In this document: in pieces, positions 1 through 9,638 of the stretch
Position numbering within the stretch: position 1 is the first letter of the stretch
How the letters are laid out: the number at the start of each line of letters is the position of its first letter
NCBI GenBank assembly: GCA_947259105.1
Contig: CAMYKU010000042.1
Location: forward strand, 1 to 37,477
Direction: 5' to 3'
DNA: 37,477 nucleotides
From: an uncultured Alphaproteobacteria bacterium
GTDB taxonomy: Bacteria; Pseudomonadota; Alphaproteobacteria; UBA8366; JADFVY01
The notes under the pieces: model-generated
The model's input: the letters and a program-made list of their open reading frames with translations, nothing else
Told to the model about the DNA's origin: nothing
Databases searched by the model: none
Program-made: the position numbers and the translations under genes

Positions 1-2369
1 GCCTCGATGTACGCCTTGGCCTCCTTTTGCGCGATGCCGAGCTGGCGGGCGAGGCCGAACGGCGAGATGCCGTAGATGATGCCGAAATTGATGGCCTTGG
101 CCTTGCGGCGGACCATCGGGTCCATGCCCTTGATGGGCACGCCGAAGACCTGGCTGGCCGTCAGTGCGTGGATGTCGTGGCCGTCGCGGAAGGCGTCGCG
201 CAGCGCATCGATCCCGGCGACATGGGCGACGATGCGCAGCTCGATCTGGCTGTAGTCCAGCGACACCAGCTTGTTTCCCTTCCCGGCGACGAAGGCGCGG
301 CGGATCTTGCGGCCCTCCTCGGTGCGCACCGGGATGTTCTGCAGGTTCGGGTCGGTCGAGGCGAGGCGGCCGGTGGACGCGCCCGCCATCATGAACGAGG
401 TGTGGACGCGGCCGGTCTCCGGGTTGATCTGCTCGACCAGGGTGTCGGAATAGGTGCTCTTGAGCTTGGCGAGCTGGCGCCAGTCCAGCACCCGCGCCGG
501 CAAATCGTGGCCCTGCGCCGCGAGGTCCTCCAGCACGTCGGCGCCGGTGGCATAGGCCCCGGTCTTGCCCTTTCTGCCGCCGTCCAGGCCCAGCTTGTCG
601 AACAGGATCTCGCCGAGCTGCCGGGGCGAGCCGATGTTGAAATCCTCGCCGGCCAGCTTGTGGATCTCGTCCTCGTAGCCCGCCATGCGCTGGGTGAAGT
701 CGCGGCTGAGCGCCTTCAGCGCCTTCGGGTCGACGCGCACGCCGGCGCACTCCATGCCGGCGAGCACCGGGATCAGCGGCCGCTCGATGGTCTCGTAGAC
801 GCTAACCATGCTCTCGGCCAGCAGCCGCGGCTTGAACACGCGGTGCAGGCGCAGCGTGACGTCCGCGTCCTCGGCGGCGTAATCCACGGCCTTGTCGAGC
901 TTCACGTGGTCGAAGGTGACCTGCGCCTTGCCGGTGCCCGCGACGTCCTTGTACTTGATCGTGGTGTGCCCGAGATGCAGCTCCGCCAGCTCGTCCATGC
1001 CGTGGCCGTGCAGCCCGCCGTCCAGCACGTAGGACAGCAGCATGGTGTCGTCGACGGGGCCGACGTCGATGCCGTATTTCGAGAGCACCAGCGCATCGTA
1101 TTTGATGTTCTGGCCGATCTTCAGGGTGCCGGGGTCCTCCAGCATCGGTTTGAGCAGCGCGAGCGCCTTCTTCAGCTTCACCTGCTTCGGCGCATCCGCA
1201 GCATCCTTGCCCTCGCCGTCGCCGAAATCGAGCGCGCCCTGGCCGGCGCCGCCCTTGTGCCCCAGCGGGACATAGCAGGCGCGGCCCGGCTCGACGCACA
1301 GCGACACGCCGACCAGCTCCGCCGCCATGGCGTCCAGCGATGTCGTCTCGGTATCGACGGCCACCGCGCCTTCCGCCGTCGCTTCGGCGATCCAGGCCGC
1401 CAGAGCCTTCTCGTCCTGCACCAGCTCGTAGGCGCTCTTGCCGGGTGGCGGCGGGGAAGCGGCGGCGGACCCTGCAGACGGCGCGCCGCCATCGGCGAGA
1501 TGCGCCGCCTCGACCCGCGCGATCACCGACTTGAAGCCCTGCGCCTGCAGGAACGCGATCAGCGTGTCGTGGTCCGGCATCCGTTTGTCGAAGCTGTCCA
1601 GCGCGTGCTCGACCGGCACGTCGTCCTTGAGGCGCACCAGCTCACGCGAGATGCGGGCCAGTTCGGCGTTCTCGACCAGGTTCTGGCGGCGTTTGGGCTG
1701 CTTGATCTCTTCGGCGCGGGCCAGCAGCGTGTCGAGATCGCCGTACTCCTCGATCAGCTGCGCCGCCGTCTTCACGCCGATCCCCGGCACGCCCGGCACG
1801 TTGTCGCTCGAATCGCCGGCCAGCGCCTGGATATCCACCACCTTGTCCGGGCCGAGGCCGAATTTCTCGATCACGCCAGCCGCATCGATCTCGCGGTTCT
1901 TCATGGCGTCGAACATGATCACCTTGTCCGAGACGAGCTGCATCAGGTCCTTGTCCGAGGACACGACGGTGACGTCCGCGCCGGCGGCGACGGCCTGTTT
2001 GGTGTAGGTCGCGATCAGATCGTCCGCCTCGTAGCCCTCCATCCGGATCGACGGCAGGTTGAACGCCTCCACCGCCTCGTGGATCAGCGCGAACTGGGGG
2101 ATCAGTTCGTCCGGCGGCGGCGGGCGGTGCGCCTTGTATTCGGGATAGATCGCGTTGCGGAAATTCTCGCGCTTGGCGTCGAAGATCACCGCGATATGGT
2201 CGGCGTCGGTCTCGGCCAGCAGCTTCATCAGCATGGCGACGAACCCGTAGACCGCGTTGACCGGCGTGCCGTCCGGCCGGGTCATCGGCGGCAGCGCATG
2301 GAAGGCCCGGAAGATGAAGCCGGAGCCGTCGACGAGGTAGACGTGCCGGGGAGGTGCCGAGTCGGTCAT
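1..2369 (-). CDS. polA: DNA polymerase I, C-terminus cut by window edge
   Basis: DNA polymerase I fills gaps and removes primers during replication and repair. Reading the minus strand from the ATG at 2369 gives about 789 residues of a protein usually near 930. Seen in order: an N-terminal 5'-3' exonuclease/flap domain (opening with HVYLVDGSGFIFRAFHALPP, then GDSSDNVPGVPGIG), a 3'-5' exonuclease domain from about residue 325 with an intact D339-T-E341 pair (VDTETTSLDA), and the polymerase domain with motif A (LVSLDYSQIELRI, near residue 705) and motif B (RRKAKAINFGIIYG). The intact DxE suggests active proofreading, unlike some homologues. Motif C and the last 130-150 residues lie outside the window. 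No strong ribosome binding site precedes the ATG, but the family N-terminus fits this start. A long antisense open frame across the gene is a codon-bias shadow. Confidence 0.97.
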   Translation of the reverse strand, partial: MTDSAPPRHVYLVDGSGFIFRAFHALPPMTRPDGTPVNAVYGFVAMLMKLLAETDADHIAVIFDAKRENFRNAIYPEYKAHRPPPPDELIPQFALIHEAVEAFNLPSIRMEGYEADDLIATYTKQAVAAGADVTVVSSDKDLMQLVSDKVIMFDAMKNREIDAAGVIEKFGLGPDKVVDIQALAGDSSDNVPGVPGIGVKTAAQLIEEYGDLDTLLARAEEIKQPKRRQNLVENAELARISRELVRLKDDVPVEHALDSFDKRMPDHDTLIAFLQAQGFKSVIARVEAAHLADGGAPSAGSAAASPPPPGKSAYELVQDEKALAAWIAEATAEGAVAVDTETTSLDAMAAELVGVSLCVEPGRACYVPLGHKGGAGQGALDFGDGEGKDAADAPKQVKLKKALALLKPMLEDPGTLKIGQNIKYDALVLSKYGIDVGPVDDTMLLSYVLDGGLHGHGMDELAELHLGHTTIKYKDVAGTGKAQVTFDHVKLDKAVDYAAEDADVTLRLHRVFKPRLLAESMVSVYETIERPLIPVLAGMECAGVRVDPKALKALSRDFTQRMAGYEDEIHKLAGEDFNIGSPRQLGEILFDKLGLDGGRKGKTGAYATGADVLEDLAAQGHDLPARVLDWRQLAKLKSTYSDTLVEQINPETGRVHTSFMMAGASTGRLASTDPNLQNIPVRTEEGRKIRRAFVAGKGNKLVSLDYSQIELRIVAHVAGIDALRDAFRDGHDIHALTASQVFGVPIKGMDPMVRRKAKAINFGIIYGISPFGLARQLGIAQKEAKAYIE

Positions 2370-2831
2370 CGCCGCAATGTGCCGGATGAATGGTCTATCG
2401 GCAAGGGTGCAGTGGCCGCCACGCGCCCGCCCGGCCATCTGCGCGGAACAACCCCATGCACCGGCGATTTCTGCGGGTTTCAGGGCTGTATCATGGTAAA
2501 TACAGAAAGCCGCCGGGGCGGATCGCCGGCCAGCGGGATGGACGCGGGCGGCGGGTTTGGGGTCCCAATGGCATTCGGATGGAATTTGGTGCTGAGCATC
2601 GCTCCATATCAGCCTTGGACGCGCATTTTCACCATGCCTCACGCCTGACTGATGCAGATCAAATCGTTCGCGCAATAAACAGCCTGGGTGCAGCCACCTA
2701 CTCCAGGTTTCCGATGTGGCCGCGATATGCCAACGCATCGAAATAGCCGAGCGGCCGGAGCGTGAAATTGCCGTTGAGGCGAATTTATCTACGCAGTCGA
2801 TAAACGATTTTTTCCTATTGACCTTTTCAGA
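2370..2831. other. Intergenic region between polA and katG
   Basis: No gene is supported here. It separates divergent polA and katG. It holds one copy of a dispersed repeat (2445-2485) and becomes AT-rich from about 2780 toward the katG promoter. Open frames across it show no recognisable protein and no convincing ribosome binding site. Confidence 0.6.
2445..2485 (+). repeat. Dispersed repeat C, copy 1 (GGAACAACCCCATGCAC...)
   Basis: This copy begins GGAACAACCCCATGCACCGG and continues with a TTTC, GCGGGTTT and GGG pattern. The same sequence with few differences lies in inverted orientation at 31587-31628. Both copies are intergenic. Its function is unknown to me. Confidence 0.7.
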
Positions 2832-2853
2832 ATTAGAATCATTCTAATATAAT
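2825..2853 (+). promoter_or_regulatory. Candidate katG promoter
   Basis: TTTCAG (2825-2830) and a perfect TATAAT (2848-2853) are separated by 17 bp. The spacer is filled almost exactly by the palindromic operator at 2832-2848, so a bound repressor would block RNA polymerase directly. An alternative -35 is TTGACC at 2818-2823, paired with ATTCTA at 2841. The promoter lies in an AT-rich island in otherwise GC-rich DNA. No start site is known. Confidence 0.5.
2832..2848. promoter_or_regulatory. Fur-family operator (Irr/ICE-type or PerR-type) at katG
   Basis: ATTAGAATCATTCTAAT is a perfect 8-1-8 inverted repeat. Its core TTAGAA-N3-TTCTAA matches the iron control element bound by Irr in alphaproteobacteria. 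Read as 7-1-7 it also resembles the PerR box (TTATAAT-N-ATTATAA). Both are Fur-family sites, and the position over the core promoter of a haem peroxidase gene fits either. Which regulator binds cannot be decided from this window. Confidence 0.7.
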
Positions 2854-2918
2854 AGCGGCGGAACGGTCACCGTGAAACGGCATCGCCTTTCAGAAGGCTG
2901 ATGATGTTTGTCCACTGA

Positions 2919-5050
<2,132 letters not shown>

Positions 5051-5560
5051 TCACGGGGGAAAAACGCTCGGGCGCCGCTGTGATCCAGCCGCGTTCGAGC
5101 GTCACGTCCGTAACAGGTGCCGTCGGTCTTATGCGATCCAGTCTGCGGAATTCTCCCGACGCAGGCTTTGCGCCATACCCCGACGCCATTCGGCGAGAAC
5201 AGCGGAGCGCTTCTGCTCATAGCCAGGCCGGCCCGAGCCATGTCTGGTTGTGCCTGACAGCGGCGGTCGAAAGCGGGCGCTATGTTCGTCGGAGCCGGTC
5301 GCGGAGCAGACGTTCGGCCTGCGCATGCCGCGGAAGCCGGGCCCGTGGCGCCCGCTTCGTCGGCCCGGCTGCACTCCGGCCACCTGCACCCCCGCCCTCT
5401 TGTCGTCGGGGATACTGGATCGAGGATGATGGCGGGTGGGAGACCGTTTCCTCCCCGAGCTCCAAAACCTTTGCTCAGCGCGCCCGCCACTACCACCCCA
5501 TGGGCAATGTATCGCTTTGGATTTCCGCAGGTTCGGTTGCCCGTGCCGGCCCCCCGCCGC
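5051..5560. other. Intergenic region, no gene recognised
   Basis: About 510 nt between the 3' end of katG and the 3' end of the convergent zinc-finger gene. Several overlapping open frames exist on both strands, as expected at this GC content. None has a recognisable family or a clear ribosome binding site, and no repeat family identified elsewhere in the window occurs here. Confidence 0.5.
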
Positions 5561-5746
5561 TCAATGCCCGCCGGATGCCGCGGTCTCCACGCCGTCCATC
5601 AGGACGAACCGCCGGCCGCAATAGGGGCAGTCTATTTCGCGCTTGTCGCCCATGTTCAGGAACACGCGCGGGTGGCCCACCGCGACGCCGCCGCCGTCAC
5701 AGACCACCTTCACATCCTCGACATCGACAATCTCGACCGGTTCCAT
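5561..5746 (-). CDS. Small zf-CHCC zinc-finger protein
   Basis: A 61-residue protein starting at the ATG at 5746 behind a good AGGAGAG ribosome binding site; the open frame extends further upstream but without such a site. The residue pattern C16, H25 (in GHPRVFL), C40 and C43 (CPYC) is that of the zf-CHCC family, related to the zinc-binding part of mitochondrial complex I subunit NDUFS6 and common in alphaproteobacteria. It probably binds one zinc ion. A complex I-related role is suggested by the mitochondrial homologue but not shown here. It is divergent from the ABC ATPase gene, with 136 nt between the starts. Confidence 0.88.
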   Translation of the reverse strand: MEPVEIVDVEDVKVVCDGGGVAVGHPRVFLNMGDKREIDCPYCGRRFVLMDGVETAASGGH

Positions 5747-5882
5747 GCGCCTTGCTCTCCTGATAATGCGACCCAGTTCAGGTGCCGGCACGGTTGACCG
5801 GCGGGACCGGCGGATGATACCCAATGCCGCCCGACAATCAACTGCGCATTGCGGGCGCGAACCACGAACCGGCGGTCCAGCG

Positions 5883-6860
5883 ATGACACAGAACCTGCCC
5901 GACTATGCGGTCGAGGTCCGGGGCCTGACCAAGTACTACAAGATCAAGGGAAAGCCGGCCGCGGAGCCGGCGCTCGACAACGTCGACCTGGCGATTCCGC
6001 GCGGCTCGCTGTTCGGGCTGCTGGGGCCGAACGGAGCCGGCAAATCGACGCTGATCAACATCCTGGCCGGGCTGGTGATCAAGACGTCGGGCACGGCGAA
6101 GGTCTGGGACATCGATATCGACGTCGACGCCCGCAACGCCCGCGCGGCGATCGGCGTGGTGCCGCAGGAGCTGAACATCGACCCGTTCTTCACGCCGCGC
6201 CAGCTCCTGAACCTGCAGGCCGGCCTCTACGCGGTGCCGCGCAAGGAGCGCCGCGTGATGGAGGTGCTGCGGGCGCTGCGCCTCGAGGACAAGGCGGAGG
6301 CCTATGCCCGCACCCTGTCGGGCGGCATGCGGCGGCGGCTGCTGGTCGCCAAGGCGCTGGTGCACCGGCCGCCGGTGCTGGTGCTGGACGAGCCGACGGC
6401 CGGCGTCGATGTCGAACTGCGCCGCCAGCTCTGGGATTACGTGGTGGACCTCAACAAACAGGGCGTCACCGTGCTGCTGACCACCCACTACCTGGAAGAG
6501 GCCGAGGAGCTGTGCGACCACATCGCCATCATCAACCACGGCAGGCTGGTGGCGCATGACGAGAAGCGGGCGCTGCTGCGGCGGCTGGACGCCAAGACCG
6601 TCCACATCACGCTGCCGGCGGCAATTTCCTCCCTGCCCGACACGCTGGACGCCTATTCGGCGGAGCTGACAGCGCCGGACTGCATCACCGTGCACTACCC
6701 GCCGAGCCGCATACGGATTTCCGACATCCTCGACGCGGTGCGCGGCGCCGGGCTGGAGATCAACGACCTGTCGACCGAGGAAACCGACCTCGAGGACATC
6801 TTCCTGCAGCTGACCGGCAGCGCCGGCGCGCCCGCCGGAAAGACATCCGACGCGGCGTAA
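5883..6860 (+). CDS. ABC-2 type transporter ATP-binding protein
   Basis: A 325-residue ATPase of the YadG/CcmA-like group, which powers export through an ABC-2 permease at the inner membrane. Walker A is GPNGAGKS (residues 48-55), the signature LSGGMRRR lies near residue 145, and Walker B/D-loop is VLVLDEPTAGVD (D169, E170), followed by the H-loop TTHYLEEAEELCD. The C-terminal third (about 230-325) is the usual domain of this group, ending with EETDLEDIFLQLTG. No permease gene is adjacent; the next gene is a lipoprotein hydrolase. The substrate is therefore unknown and the partner must be encoded elsewhere. Confidence 0.92.
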   Translation: MTQNLPDYAVEVRGLTKYYKIKGKPAAEPALDNVDLAIPRGSLFGLLGPNGAGKSTLINILAGLVIKTSGTAKVWDIDIDVDARNARAAIGVVPQELNIDPFFTPRQLLNLQAGLYAVPRKERRVMEVLRALRLEDKAEAYARTLSGGMRRRLLVAKALVHRPPVLVLDEPTAGVDVELRRQLWDYVVDLNKQGVTVLLTTHYLEEAEELCDHIAIINHGRLVAHDEKRALLRRLDAKTVHITLPAAISSLPDTLDAYSAELTAPDCITVHYPPSRIRISDILDAVRGAGLEINDLSTEETDLEDIFLQLTGSAGAPAGKTSDAA

Positions 6861-6905
6861 GGCCGATGCGTGAAACCTTTTCACGAGCCGGCAAACCGCG
6901 CGTCA

Positions 6906-7054
6906 CCCCCCTCCCCATCCTTCGAGACGGGCCTGCGGCCCTCCTCAGGATGAGGCCCTCCCCCTGTCTAGGGAGAGGGGCTTTTTCTTTTCGCGGCCGT
7001 ATCAAATTAGCCCCTCTCCCGCCTCGGCGGGGGAGGGGTTGGGGAGGGGGTGGG
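6906..7054. repeat. Palindromic element A, copy 1, with a nested REP
   Basis: Two inverted units of the G/C-tract element: a left arm ending GGGAGAGGGGCTTTTT and a right arm AGCCCCTCTCCCGCC...GGTTGGGGAGGGGGTGGG. The left arm is interrupted at 6917-6955 by a different palindrome (ATCCTTCGAGACGGGCC ... CTCCTCAGGATGAGG). That palindrome is a REP type I know to be widespread in alphaproteobacteria. It lies between the ABC ATPase and hydrolase genes. Confidence 0.8.
6917..6955. repeat. REP palindrome nested in element A
   Basis: ATCCTTCGAGACGGGCCTGC followed by GGCCCTCCTCAGGATGAGG: an imperfect palindrome with GCCTGCGGC at its centre. It splits the left arm of element A, so it appears to have arrived after that element. 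Confidence 0.65.
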
Positions 7055-7084
7055 CGTTCCGGCAGAGCCGGAAGAAGCACCCGC

Positions 7085-8095
7085 ATGAATTCATACGTCG
7101 GTGCGCTCATCCTTCTCGCTGCCCTGCTGGCCGCCGGCTGCGCCCCAACCGTTACCGGGCCGGGAGAGGCCGTCGCCGAGCCTGCCCTTGCCGACGACCA
7201 CATCCTGGCGGCGGACGGCGTGCGCCTGCCGCTGCAGATCTGGCGGCCGGACGACGCGCCCGCGGCGGTGCTGGTCGGGCTGCACGGATTCGGCGACTAC
7301 GCCGCCGGGTTCGACCGCGCGGCCACTTGGTGGGCCGAACGCGGTATCCTGACCTACGCCTACGACCAGCGCGGCTTCGGCCGGACGGCGACGCGCGGCC
7401 TGTGGCCGGGCACGGAGGCGCTGGTCGGCGACCTCAACACCGCCGTGCGTCTGGTCCGGGCCCGCCATCCCGGCCTTCCGGTCTACGCCATCGGCGTCAG
7501 CATGGGCGGCTCGGTGATCCTGGCGGCGCTGGGGTCCGGCCATCCACTGCCGGTCGACGGCGCCATCCTGTCGGCGCCGGGAATCGCCGGCGCGAAGGAC
7601 GACAACCGGCTGCAGCGGGGCGGTCTGTGGCTGGCGGCGCACGTCATGCCATGGGCGACGGTGACGGGAGAGCACGTGCGCACGCATCCGTCGGACAATA
7701 TCGAGATGCTGCGCGGCCTGCGCCGCGATCCGGTGGTGATGAAGAAGGCGCGGGTGGATGCGGTATACGGAATGATCCTTCTGGCCGACGACGCGTTCGC
7801 GGCGGCACCGTGGGCCTCCCGGCCGCTGCTGGTGCTGTACGGGCAGAAGGAGGACATCGTCCGGCGCGGCGGCCGCGAGGCGCTGCTGTCCGCCCTGCCG
7901 CGGGACGGCCCGTGGCGGCTTGCGGAATACCCCGACGGCTACCATCTGTTGCTGCGCGACCTGGAGGCGGAGCTGGTGTTCGCGGATGTCCTCTCATGGC
8001 TGCGCGGCGATACCGGCAAGCTGCCGTCCGGCGCGGAACGGCCCGACCGGACGCTGCGGCCACCTGCCTATACCAGGGAAGCCCCCGCCGACTGA
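7085..8095 (+). CDS. Lipoprotein alpha/beta hydrolase (lysophospholipase-like)
   Basis: A 336-residue serine hydrolase similar to monoacylglycerol lipase/lysophospholipase proteins. The chosen ATG (7085) gives a lipoprotein signal: hydrophobic h-region then the lipobox LLAAGC near residue 19, so the mature enzyme is probably membrane-anchored in the periplasm. The frame is open further upstream, but only through the repeat element. The catalytic triad can be read: nucleophile S139 in GVSMGGS, D257 in LYGQKEDIV, H287 in DGYHLLL. An oxyanion motif LHGFGDY precedes them. A GGAAGAAG site lies before the start. The substrate is not evident. tRNA-Arg follows 58 nt downstream. Confidence 0.88.
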   Translation: MNSYVGALILLAALLAAGCAPTVTGPGEAVAEPALADDHILAADGVRLPLQIWRPDDAPAAVLVGLHGFGDYAAGFDRAATWWAERGILTYAYDQRGFGRTATRGLWPGTEALVGDLNTAVRLVRARHPGLPVYAIGVSMGGSVILAALGSGHPLPVDGAILSAPGIAGAKDDNRLQRGGLWLAAHVMPWATVTGEHVRTHPSDNIEMLRGLRRDPVVMKKARVDAVYGMILLADDAFAAAPWASRPLLVLYGQKEDIVRRGGREALLSALPRDGPWRLAEYPDGYHLLLRDLEAELVFADVLSWLRGDTGKLPSGAERPDRTLRPPAYTREAPAD

Positions 8096-8153
8096 ATTGG
8101 GGAGTGGAAACCGCAAGCGCTTTCGGTTAATGTGCGCCCCGCTCACTTGCGAC

Positions 8154-8230
8154 GCGCCCGTAGCTCAGCTGGATAGAGTACCAGATTCCGAATCTGGGGG
8201 TCGCAGGTTCGAATCCTGCCGGGCGCGCCA
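8154..8230 (+). tRNA. tRNA-Arg(CCG)
   Basis: A 77-nt cloverleaf including an encoded CCA. The acceptor stem GCGCCCG pairs with CGGGCGC, the D-arm contains AGCTCAGCTGGATAGAG, and the anticodon stem CCAGA/TCTGG closes the loop TTCCGAA with anticodon CCG. The T-arm is GCAGG-TTCGAAT-CCTGC. No integrase or duplicated tRNA 3' end was found nearby, although repeat-rich DNA begins immediately downstream. Confidence 0.96.
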
Positions 8231-8254
8231 ATTCCCACCGCTCCTCCTTTCCAC

Positions 8255-8437
8255 ACGCGCCTCATCCTGGAGACCTTTGCACGGAACAGGATCTTGTCAT
8301 CGCGAGGCTGCGAAGCAGCCGCGGCGATCCAGAAAAGGGCTCGCTTCCACGGCATCCTGGATTGCCGCGTCGGCCTGCGGCCTCCTCGCAATGACGATTC
8401 GGTGTTTCGTGCAAAGGTCTCCAGCATGAGGCATGCG
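8255..8437. repeat. MITE-like composite repeat ending in CGTGCAAAGGTCTCCAG
   Basis: The ends are inverted copies of CGTGCAAAGGTCTCCAG followed by G/C and ATGAGGC (8255-8283 on the minus strand, 8408-8437 on the plus strand). Between them lies REP family B (8296-8395). The arrangement of terminal inverted repeats around a palindromic core, with no coding capacity, is that of a non-autonomous element. It starts 25 nt after the tRNA. Confidence 0.7.
8296..8395. repeat. REP family B, copy 1
   Basis: Inverted ends GTCATCGCGAGG and CCTCGCAATGAC surround inner arms GGCGATCCAGAA and CTGGATTGCC. A second copy with the same outer and inner arms is at 25299-25392. It would fold as a long imperfect hairpin on either strand. 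Confidence 0.8.
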
Positions 8438-8486
8438 TGGAAAGGGCTTGAAGAAATATACGGCGCCTCTGTCGCTCAAACGCATC

Positions 8487-8512
8487 CGTGCAAAGGTCTC
8501 CAGGATGAGGCA
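8487..8512 (+). repeat. Third copy of the CGTGCAAAGGTCTCCAG end
   Basis: CGTGCAAAGGTCTCCAGGAT followed by GAGGCA is the direct repeat of the 8408 end and the inverted repeat of the 8255 end. It stands alone, about 50 nt after the composite element, with no partner end downstream in this gap. Confidence 0.7.
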
Positions 8513-8545
8513 AGCACGGGAAGGACATTGGGGCAGTTGCGGAAT

Positions 8546-8573
8546 GCCGATCATCCGGCGCAGGATGATCGGC
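8546..8573. other. Perfect 11-bp stem-loop upstream of the DUF1499 gene
   Basis: GCCGATCATCC and GGATGATCGGC are perfectly complementary around the 6-nt loop GGCGCA. No T-tract follows, so it is not a standard terminator. It sits 30 nt before the GTG start and could be an operator, an RNA structure or a repeat fragment. Confidence 0.55.
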
Positions 8574-8602
8574 CGCTACAGGGGCAGGAGGCGGAATCGG
8601 CC

Positions 8603-9127
8603 GTGGCATTGTTGACCAAAATCGTGATTGCCGTGGCGGCCGGGTCGGCGATTGCCGCCGCCGGCCTCGTCGTGGCCGGGTGGCTGGTCTGGGGCCGCGG
8701 CGACGGCGCCGTGGCCGAGCCGATGCCCGATTTCTCGACCCTGGCGCTGCACGGGAAGCCGAACCAGTATCTTTCCCTGCCGCCGGATTTCGCGAGCGCC
8801 GCCGCGCCGCATGGCGAGAGCCCGGTCTTCGATCTGCCGGTGGCGGAGCTGGAGAGGCGGGCGCTCGATGCGATCCGCATGCAGCCGCGCGTCACCGCGA
8901 TCGCGTCCGACCCGGCGCGCCGGCAACATGCCTTCGTGCAGCGCAGCGCCCTCATGCGGTTTCCGGATACCGTGACGGTGCGTTTCGTGGCCGCCGACGG
9001 CGGCCGGTCGTCGCTTGCGCTCTACAGCCGCTCGAAGGTCGGTCATTCGGATCTTGGCGCGAACCGGGAGCGGGCCCGTGCCTGGCTCGAGGCAATCGCC
9101 GCCGCAACCGGGGCCTCCCGCGAATGA
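8603..9127 (+). CDS. DUF1499 family protein
   Basis: A 174-residue protein of the DUF1499 family, function unknown. The GTG start at 8603 follows AGGAGG (about 11 nt away) and gives an N-terminal membrane segment (residues about 5-28). The body carries the family pattern: GKPNQYLSLP, then FVQRSALMRFPDTVTVRF and the strongly conserved end block YSRSKVGHSDLGANRERARAWL. The frame is open upstream, but only through repeat DNA. It is convergent with the minus-strand channel operon, with 31 nt between the ends. The hydrophobic N-terminus implies an inner-membrane or periplasmic location. Confidence 0.88.
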   Translation: MALLTKIVIAVAAGSAIAAAGLVVAGWLVWGRGDGAVAEPMPDFSTLALHGKPNQYLSLPPDFASAAAPHGESPVFDLPVAELERRALDAIRMQPRVTAIASDPARRQHAFVQRSALMRFPDTVTVRFVAADGGRSSLALYSRSKVGHSDLGANRERARAWLEAIAAATGASRE

Positions 9128-9158
9128 GTTTGCGGCGACCCGCTATTCGGGACCGCGG

Positions 9159-9638
9159 CTATTTGAACTGCGCCAGCTTGGGCGGCAGCGGCGGTTGCGG
9201 CGCGGCGTAGAACATCCGCTCCCCGCCTTCGTCGGCATCGCGGAACGGGCCGCGCATGCGCACCGTCGTGCCCGCCTCTTCGGCCTTGCCCTGGGCCTGG
9301 TGGAGTTGCCGTGCCGCGGCCATCGACCAGGGCAGGACATAGGCGCGGGGTTCAGGGGTATCTTCGAGCTGGAGCCACAGATAGATGGCCTCGCCCTCGC
9401 GCATGTCGGCGGCCAGCACGGTCGCTTCCGTTGTGTTGCGGGCGACCCATTCCAGGCTGGCGGGCTTGGGCCGGCCCAGCAGTTCGGCGAATCCGGCATA
9501 GCCGGTCGCCATCAGCGCCCCGGCCAGGACGACGGCCCCGGCGCGCAGCGCCAGCGGCCGGGGCGCCCGGATGGCGATGGCGGCGAGTGCGGCGGCGACC
9601 AGTACGATCACGCCGTAGAGATAGGTCAGGCTATCCAT
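9159..9638 (-). CDS. Small membrane protein, third gene of ExbB/ExbD-like operon
   Basis: A 159-residue protein with two predicted membrane helices (about residues 6-24 and 31-50) and a soluble C-terminal part containing EAIYLWLQLE and PRAYVLPWSM. I do not recognise a named family. Its ATG overlaps the stop of the preceding gene by 8 nt (ATGGATAG), which implies translational coupling. It is the last gene of the module, so it probably works with the proton channel pair. The two-helix topology places the soluble part on one face of the inner membrane; which face cannot be decided. Confidence 0.82.
   Translation of the reverse strand: MDSLTYLYGVIVLVAAALAAIAIRAPRPLALRAGAVVLAGALMATGYAGFAELLGRPKPASLEWVARNTTEATVLAADMREGEAIYLWLQLEDTPEPRAYVLPWSMAAARQLHQAQGKAEEAGTTVRMRGPFRDADEGGERMFYAAPQPPLPPKLAQFK

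Noticed and set aside
27..2648. Very long plus-strand open frame (873 codons) over polA
   Set aside because: It is antisense to a gene with clear polymerase and exonuclease motifs; its product is a low-complexity Arg/Val/Asp/Leu-rich shadow caused by high GC.
2390..2746. 118-codon open frame between polA and katG
   Set aside because: It runs through a dispersed repeat, has no ribosome binding site and no family resemblance.
6906..7054. CRISPR-like array among the repeats
   Set aside because: Repeats are inverted, irregularly spaced and single; there are no regular spacers or cas genes.
8154..8602. Integrated element or prophage attachment at tRNA-Arg
   Set aside because: No integrase, no duplicated tRNA end and no phage genes; only short repeats follow.
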